Part shown: piece after piece, positions 58,175-64,000 of the stretch
Layout of the letters: every line of letters starts with the position of its first letter
Numbering within the stretch: the stretch's first letter is position 1
Origin: Ustulina deusta
Lineage: Eukaryota; Ascomycota; Sordariomycetes; Xylariales; Xylariaceae
NCBI GenBank assembly: GCA_023159155.1
Contig: JAJNNX010000057.1
Location: 186,001-250,000 of the forward strand
Direction of reading: 5' to 3'
DNA: 64,000 bases
The notes under the pieces: model-generated
What the model was told of the DNA's origin: nothing
The model's input: the letters and a program-made list of their open reading frames with translations, nothing else
Databases searched by the model: none
Made by a program: the position numbers and the translations under genes

Positions 58175-59841
58175 GGCACCTCTAACCGCGTAGTTTCGGG
58201 CCATTCTTAGACTTCGGCGTTTGCTATCGTCACTAATCGAATGAACACACTGGGATATACGGTGTTTGGTGTAGTGGGACTGTAGGATGGATTAATTATC
58301 GATTATGAGCAAATGAATGATGAGAGCTGGTATTTATACTGTTTCCCGCCTCGCCACAGTGATGTTTTAGGTAGTTAAGGATGGTCGGACGTGATTGCTA
58401 AAAATATGCCAATACGTGGTAGAAAGCCAAGGCCACAAGCAGACCATCGTCGACGGTCAGTGCTTGCTGATACACAGAGCGGTGGATTACGGTCTTTGGC
58501 AATGAGAGCTTTGGTTCGCCATAATTAGCTAGATTCATGCAAACCATCGGGTCAGCCATGGATGTGGGGGAAAGACTGCGTGGGGATACTCTGTTGTGCA
58601 AGACTGTGTGATGGAATGAAATGGGATGGGGTCTTGTCAATGTATAAAGTTAGGTTAGGTTATAGATCGAATCGACTAGGTCGTGATTTGTGTGATAAAA
58701 GTCCTCACCACACGTAGGCTCTACCAAGCTCACTCTATGGTGTGGTATCATTCATTATGGTCGTCTGTGGCCTGACCCTCTTGATGCCATCGTGATCAGT
58801 ACGAAGGTCCAGTGGACTTTTGAGTGATTGTAGGGTTTAAGAATGCACCTGTATAGTTCAGCACAAATTGGTTTAGACATCAATACTCCTTCTATTTGCT
58901 ATTGAAGGCGGATGAAGGCCATGGGGACATGTATAGACCTAAAATTTCTAAAAAAAGATATTAGCAGTGAAGAAGACGGAGGGGGGTCAGGGGAAGAATA
59001 GGAGGAAAGAAAAAGAAAAGGAGAAAAAAAAAGGAGAAAAGGAAATCTGGCCACCAAGGGAATCGAACCCCTAGCACCTAACGATGCAGAGTAAGGATAT
59101 TGAGGACGCTGAGTAGGAATGTCAGATAGATGATGCTTCGCTAGGCCGTACCAACCCGGCCAAAAACCCAGAGGTCTATTTCTCAATATATGTGTTGCTC
59201 TAGGCGCCATGGGAGGTATATGGGGTTCTTGAGTTTGAACCTTTGTCGTTGTAGTAGGTCAAGGTTTCGAAAACAAAGTTCAGGAAGAAGTCTGACTTGA
59301 GAACAAATATAGGATCTGGCTAGCAAATATGACGATACCGTCGATTGCATAAAGTTCTATTGAAGGCTCTGGAGCTGTTCTGGGAGGCGGCTAGACCGCG
59401 CTGGGAATACTGGAGATAACACGTGGATGAGAGCGACAGGAAGAAGGTTGATGGGTAAGTGTACTGGCTGTTCTAGGTCTCTACCCCGGCATACAGGAGA
59501 AATCAATAACACACTCTAGGCGACTGTCCCACGGCGGTGGCATCGTCAATGCTGACCACATTCGAACTTGCGAACGGTACGTGACAGCGTTTCTCTCAAT
59601 GGTGCCATGCGGTCTGTTTGAACAAATGGAAAACACAGGTGAAACTGTATCGATTTAAATCTTCGTATGTTGCAAGACCAAGACGACGGCCTCGTGTTCG
59701 AGATACCAACCACACAGGTCAGTTCGCCATTTGCTACATTCTACATAATTGAAGTGCATTTGTGTGACACGAGTATGTCTGCGTCACGGTGTCCCTATCC
59801 ACCCAGCTATGATCTGCCCTCGAGGCGTAGGAAGGTCGAAT
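58175..59841. other. intergenic region with tRNA-like element
   Basis: 3' region of HUL5, then AT-leaning sequence. An 80-codon minus ORF (58640-58398) has no recognised domain. The one notable item is the tRNA-like element near 59048-59170. No other gene is seen. Confidence 0.5.
59048..59170 (-). tRNA. tRNA-like Pol III element, possibly intron-containing or pseudogene
   Basis: On the minus strand, a box A-like TGGCCGGGTTGG forms a perfect D arm (GGCC-10-GGCC at 59161-59144). The next five bases, TAGCG, can pair with CGTTA about 55 bases on, enclosing an anticodon loop plus a probable intron. A consensus box B (GGTTCGATTCC, 59069-59059) lies in a T arm, and T-rich runs follow within 30 bases downstream. 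However, the acceptor stem is poor (5' GGGTTTT against 3' GGTGGCC) and the loop lacks T at position 33. The best reading is a decayed tRNA gene or tRNA-derived element; the anticodon cannot be called. Confidence 0.4.
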
Positions 59842-60609
59842 CTAACCGTACACGAGCTTGAAGAGGTCGTTGTTGCAGAAAACACCTTTCTCGTCTATGG
59901 AGATGAGGAAAGCCTGGGTAAAGTTCATAGGCGCATCGGTTTCGGTGAGCTACAGAGTGTGGTCAGTACAGCGCGCGGAACCGAGACACGCATACGCGCT
60001 CGTTAATGTGCGGAATGAACATCTTACCTGGATAAGACCGGTGACAAGAACGATGACGAAGCCGCCAGGCGCCCTCTGGGCATTGGTGGTGGTGACCTGG
60101 TGTTTTGCGGTCTTCAGGAAATCCTCCTACACTCCATGTCAGTCCGGGCTGTTCTGCTTGGGCACGCATGCCGTGGGGGTGTCGTACAGTCCATTTCTGT
60201 CCAATGGCCTGGACTCCCTGGAGGGTGTTGGACTCGAAGGTCAGGGTCGAGTGTTCGCGCTGGGCGGCGGTTAGCGGGGGTGGCCGAGATGGCTGCTCTG
60301 GCGGCCAGGCCTGTCTGTGCAGAGCGAGGCGAGAAGGTGGGGGAAGGAGGCGCATACGTAGAAGTACTCGACGAAGGCCTTGCGGTCTGTCTGGAAGTCG
60401 GCATAGTACTTGGCCGCAAATTGAGCTGCAGGACAATCAGTCACCGAGGTCGCAGGAGAAGTGGCGGGCCGTCGTTGTGAGGGCCGCTGCCGGGGGCGAG
60501 GTTGGGAGACACACCTGCAATCTCCTCGGGCGCAAGGCCTGTTGCGCGGATGTTAGCACATCAAAGCGCACGCACGGAGCGGGCGCAGCCACGAGAACTC
60601 ACTGTCCAT
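59842..60609 (-). CDS. NTF2: nuclear transport factor 2
   Basis: Ran-GDP import factor. Six exons (minus): 60609-60603 (7 nt), 60538-60515, 60425-60358, 60259-60188, 60126-60028 and 59949-59842; 125 residues, the normal NTF2 length. Assembled pieces include MDSLAPEEIAAQFAAKYY, DRKAFVEYFY, HSTLTFE, HQVTTTNAQRAPGGFVIVLV, and the C-terminal CNNDLFKLVYG that typifies NTF2. The F-V-x-Y-Y/F pattern and the terminal strand are diagnostic. The first exon encodes only MD and one base, and five introns crowd a 378-nt coding sequence. The last acceptor before EDFLKTAK could shift by one codon. Confidence 0.88.
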
Positions 60610-61565
60610 CTTGAACGGGGGTCGAGCACGAGGCTAGCGTTGGTAGATGACACCAAAAACCGAAGAACTGAGGGGCAGGAGGCAGAGGCTACCGAAGGGT
60701 GAAGTAGGGGGCAGTCGGTTGTCACGAGTTATTAGCGATGCAGGAGGAAGTGAGGCTGTTGAACATGAAGAGTGGAATGGGATCCTTCTAGTAACCTTGG
60801 TCGACGAGACTACCTACCTAGTGCGTGCCACTAGATAGGTATTATCTAGTAGGTACCTCTCTCTCCTGCGCTGTGGGTTATGCTGTGCTGTGCTGTAGGT
60901 ACCTACCTACCCACCACGTACCTAAGTTACTTGAAGTTTCCGATGGAGGGGTAGTGCTGGCGGGGTAAGGTACTTAATTAATTTCATCGGGCTTCATTAG
61001 GCGCCGCAGCTTCCCCTTTACACACCACAATGGGCTTTAGGTAACGCACCCCGGTTATCCCAATATATCATTTAAGCAGTGCTTGCCAAGTACCTACCTA
61101 CCTGGCAGCATCAGCCTGCCTGCATACAAAGCTGCAACATGACGTCCACCCAACCCTCCATCCCGCAAATGTGTCAGTCGCACATACTGATCGCACGCAA
61201 AACAACCCCTTGTAAGAGGAGCTATCTGGGTACCATTACGGGCTTTGGTAGTGATGGGCTGAACTAGACTGGACGGGACTGAATTGAACCCTGCTGACAA
61301 AGGGAAGTACCTAGGTTAGCCAATTACAAGCTGCATCCACACACTCTCCCCTCTACATCAACCTTGCCAACAGCCTTTACTAGTCATACGTATCATTCAG
61401 CTTTTTATCCCAAGTCGAATACCCAATTCCCCGTTCCAAGGGGACCTACGCTTGGAAACATGGGTCCGACTGAGATAATATCTTTAAATTCTGATCCATT
61501 ATAAAATAATAATAAAAAACCGAGCCTCTGAAGTCTCTCCATTAGGTCGAACAGGCTCATTCGTT
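60610..61565. other. divergent intergenic region
   Basis: Between the divergently transcribed NTF2 and ArAE-type genes. TACCTA/TAGGTA words at 60810-60920 and 61090-61110. No gene supported. Confidence 0.55.
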
Positions 61566-64000
61566 ATGGACTCTCGTCAACAGTGTTCCCCCGGCCCTAG
61601 CCGTAATGATAGCGACGGAACCGGTGGGGGGAATCGTATTGGCAGGAGATTGTCCCGTTCCCTTCACCTTCGCAACCGCCACGGGAAACACCAGGCTCGC
61701 TCGGACTCCGTTGGTTCATTGGACGAGATTTTTGATACACAAGGTTCAGATGAGCCATCGATCCTACTTGCTAGAGCTCCACCCTTGACCTCGAGCGAGA
61801 AGAGCTTCATCGAGAAGACGCATGGGATCAGTGAGAGACGAGATGGGTTTTTTGACGCCGTCTTCCTCCCTCCTGATGACGTTGATAGCCATGTTCTCAT
61901 GAACCATGCTGAGGAGACGTTACCGTTGGCGTTTCGCAAAAAGGATCCTCTTTCCTTGACACATTTCTTTCCGAGACAGTGTCATGCCGCCTGGAGTGTC
62001 ACCCGCCGAGTTATCACCACAAGATCCGGGATTAAGCTATTGAAGTCGTTCCTTGGCTTCTTCATTACCTACATCCTCTGTCTTATTCCTGCCGTGCGAG
62101 TGCGATTGGGCCGCTATGCTTATATCATGGTTATATCCGCTATCCTCAACCACCCGGGACGAACAGTCGGAGCTCAGGTCGATGGGGCAGTGCTTACTAT
62201 CTTCGGCACTGCGACGGGCCTTGGTTGGGGCGCCTTTGGGTTATGGGTTTCTATTGTTACGGCCACGGCGCGAGTCGGCTTTGGCGCCATCCTCGCGCTT
62301 TTCCTTTTCATCCTCATATTTATTAGTGCCTGTCTCCGCTCCTACTATATTCGGACATATCAGTTTGTCATATGTGCTGGTATTGCCATTTCCTACACAT
62401 GCTTAGCAGAAATATCAAGCACTGAAGTCTCCTGGTTCAAATTGGTTTCTTACGGAATCCCCTGGCTCATTGGGCAAGCCGTTTCTCTGGTTGTATGCAG
62501 TATTGTCGCTCCTGATGCAGGGTCCCGTCCACTAGGTCAGTCCGTTAGAGTCTTTTATGCCCCTTTTTGACTCGTCTTGGGAGCACAATTTACCTTATTA
62601 GGGTGTTTCTACTCTTATTCCTACTGCAAACTCCCGAAACCCTTTCCATCTGTTACCATAGATGACAATTACTGACTCCAGATTCTTAAATAGCCGTAGG
62701 CATTCACCAAATTTTTAGTATCATGGTGGTAAGCGTCTGCAGTCTTTGTTTCCGTTAAATGCCTGCTAAGTTACCTAGGCTGGAATTCCACCTGTCCAAG
62801 ATTCGGTGAGAATGCGGAGACGACTAGCTCAGGCATTCGTGAGCATGTCTCAAGTCCACAGAGATCTGGCAATCGACTTTTCCATCACCACTTTAAGCCC
62901 GAAAGACGTTTTGATTCTTCGCAATTCAGTTCAAGCTGTGATTCGGACGCTTTGTAAGAATTTCTTGAGTCAAAATCCCCATTTCCTGTTCGTTTTCAAT
63001 AGTACCAGGACTTCATTTCGGATCGTCGTGTCTTTTAAGCCTTCCGCGGTCTTAAACACACATAGAACGCGCTTAAAGAGGATTGCTGACCATGCATGTT
63101 GCAGTAAGTTTGAAGACGGAAACTAGACTGCTCGAGCTTCCGACAAGCGATGCGCCCGATAGGGATAGCTCATCTCGTCAGCAGCTTCCAGAATTTATCA
63201 TTGAGATGGATAAGACCCCAGGAGCCTCCGGCCAGACTGAGGAAGAGGAAATCACGAAATTCGTCATTGGAAGTTTGGCAACACCCACAGAGAATCTATC
63301 GGATTCAATGAAGTTAGTTTTACAAAGTTGCGACGCCGCCCTAATGGATACGTGTGGACATCGGCGTTATTTAGGACCCCCATACAACATATCAAGTGAT
63401 ATTCATACCGCTTTGGTTGATCTACGAAAGCAGATCACTACGTTCAACACTCGACAAGAAGAGGTCTTAGCTAGCAACAGGCTACCTCATACCTGTTCTA
63501 GGTTCCCCGAGGTTGTCAAAATCTTTGCGTTTTGCCTTTCACTCCATCAAGCGGCTAGTTCAATTGAATCTCTCGCGACTCAACTGAACGAGTTACGGCA
63601 GAGACAGCCAAAATATCCACACTTCCACTTACCTTGCTATCCGTTCTGGAAAGCCATCCATCGAACTAATGCTCAGGTACGCCATGATAGAGGCGGTGTC
63701 ACAGCTGGTAAGATGGGATCAATCGTACGTAACATTAGATACACTGACCATAGTAGGTTCGTATTTCAGGAGTTTCAAAGATATTGCAAAGATAATCAAT
63801 AAGATCCAGTCTCGAGATTTCCAGCCAGTTGCACAAAAAGGGGCAACAGACACTCCATTAGCCACAACGACAGCCGATGACCTCAACAACAGCTCTAAGT
63901 CTAGAGAAGCCCACTTCCGGTACCAAATTTGGGCTGTTCTTCACCGGATGCAGGGCTTTGAGACACGGTTTGGGCTTAAGACGGCTATAGTCACCTCCCT
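61566..64000 (+). CDS. ArAE-type fungal membrane protein (partial)
   Basis: The 5' part of a membrane protein of the aromatic-acid-exporter-like group (Bre4/DUF2421-type, 'putative ER transporter, 6TM N-terminal'). Exons: 61566-62535, 62694-62728, 62779-62953, 63105-63707 and 63754-64000 onward, cut by the window end. The N-terminal about 150 residues are hydrophilic (MDSRQQCSPGPSRND). Transmembrane segments follow (FLGFFITYILCLIPAV, GWGAFGLWVSIVTATA, ALFLFILIFISACL, then two more), then a cytoplasmic helical stretch (RRRLAQAFVSMSQVHRDLAID). The first intron, 62536-62693, is an introner-like element. Removing all four introns by eye keeps the frame and joins family-typical motifs (PDAGSRPLG, SLKTETRLLELP). 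Confidence 0.75.
62536..62693 (+). mobile_element. introner-like element, copy 2
   Basis: A 158-nt intron in the ArAE-type gene: donor GTCAGT, branch TACTGAC, acceptor TTAAATAG, phase 1. It aligns end-to-end with the intron at 29932-30110. The last 32 bases are identical and the 5' 60 bases share TTTATGCC, CTTTTTGAC and GGGAGCA in order. The host genes are unrelated, so this is not shared ancestry of the genes. Confidence 0.85.

Noticed and set aside
62954..63104. 151-nt intron of the ArAE-type gene considered as a third introner
   Set aside because: No alignment with the two introner copies beyond generic splice signals.

Overview
The window reads as nuclear DNA of a filamentous ascomycete, probably a Sordariomycete. 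The evidence is fungal-type introns (mostly 45-180 nt, GT-AG, CTAAC or CTGAC branch sites), Pezizomycotina-type proteins (Zn2Cys6 regulators, PEPCK, a long universal stress protein, an ArAE-like membrane protein), and intergenic DNA full of TACCTAGGTA-type palindromes. Xylariales is possible but unproven.

Layout: SUP35/eRF3 (+, 928-4112) faces PAN2 (-, 5240-9515), followed by PEPCK (-, 10761-13593). From 13.6 to 18.4 kb no gene is supported. A small Cys-rich protein (+), an OHR/OsmC peroxidase (-) and a Zn2Cys6 factor (-) follow. 22-28 kb is gene-poor except for an F-box/ankyrin-like gene (+). Then come a second Zn2Cys6 factor (+), an NSUN-type methyltransferase (+), an LRR-like protein (+), an unknown membrane protein (-), a universal stress protein (-) and PAB1 (-). 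50-54.4 kb is repeat-rich. HUL5 (+), a tRNA-like element (-), NTF2 (-) and the start of an ArAE-type membrane protein (+, cut by the window end) complete it.

Three core mRNA-fate genes share the window: eRF3, the deadenylase PAN2, and poly(A)-binding protein, to which both are known to connect. Physical proximity need not mean co-regulation.

The most striking signal is a pair of homologous spliceosomal introns in two unrelated genes, 29932-30110 (Zn2Cys6 factor) and 62536-62693 (ArAE-type gene). They align from donor to acceptor, share an identical 32-nt 3' end and sit in the same phase. This is the signature of introner-like elements, i.e. introns that multiplied. A SUP35 intron (3539-3669) may be a decayed third member. 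All exon borders below were read by eye from frame continuity, splice sites and family knowledge.
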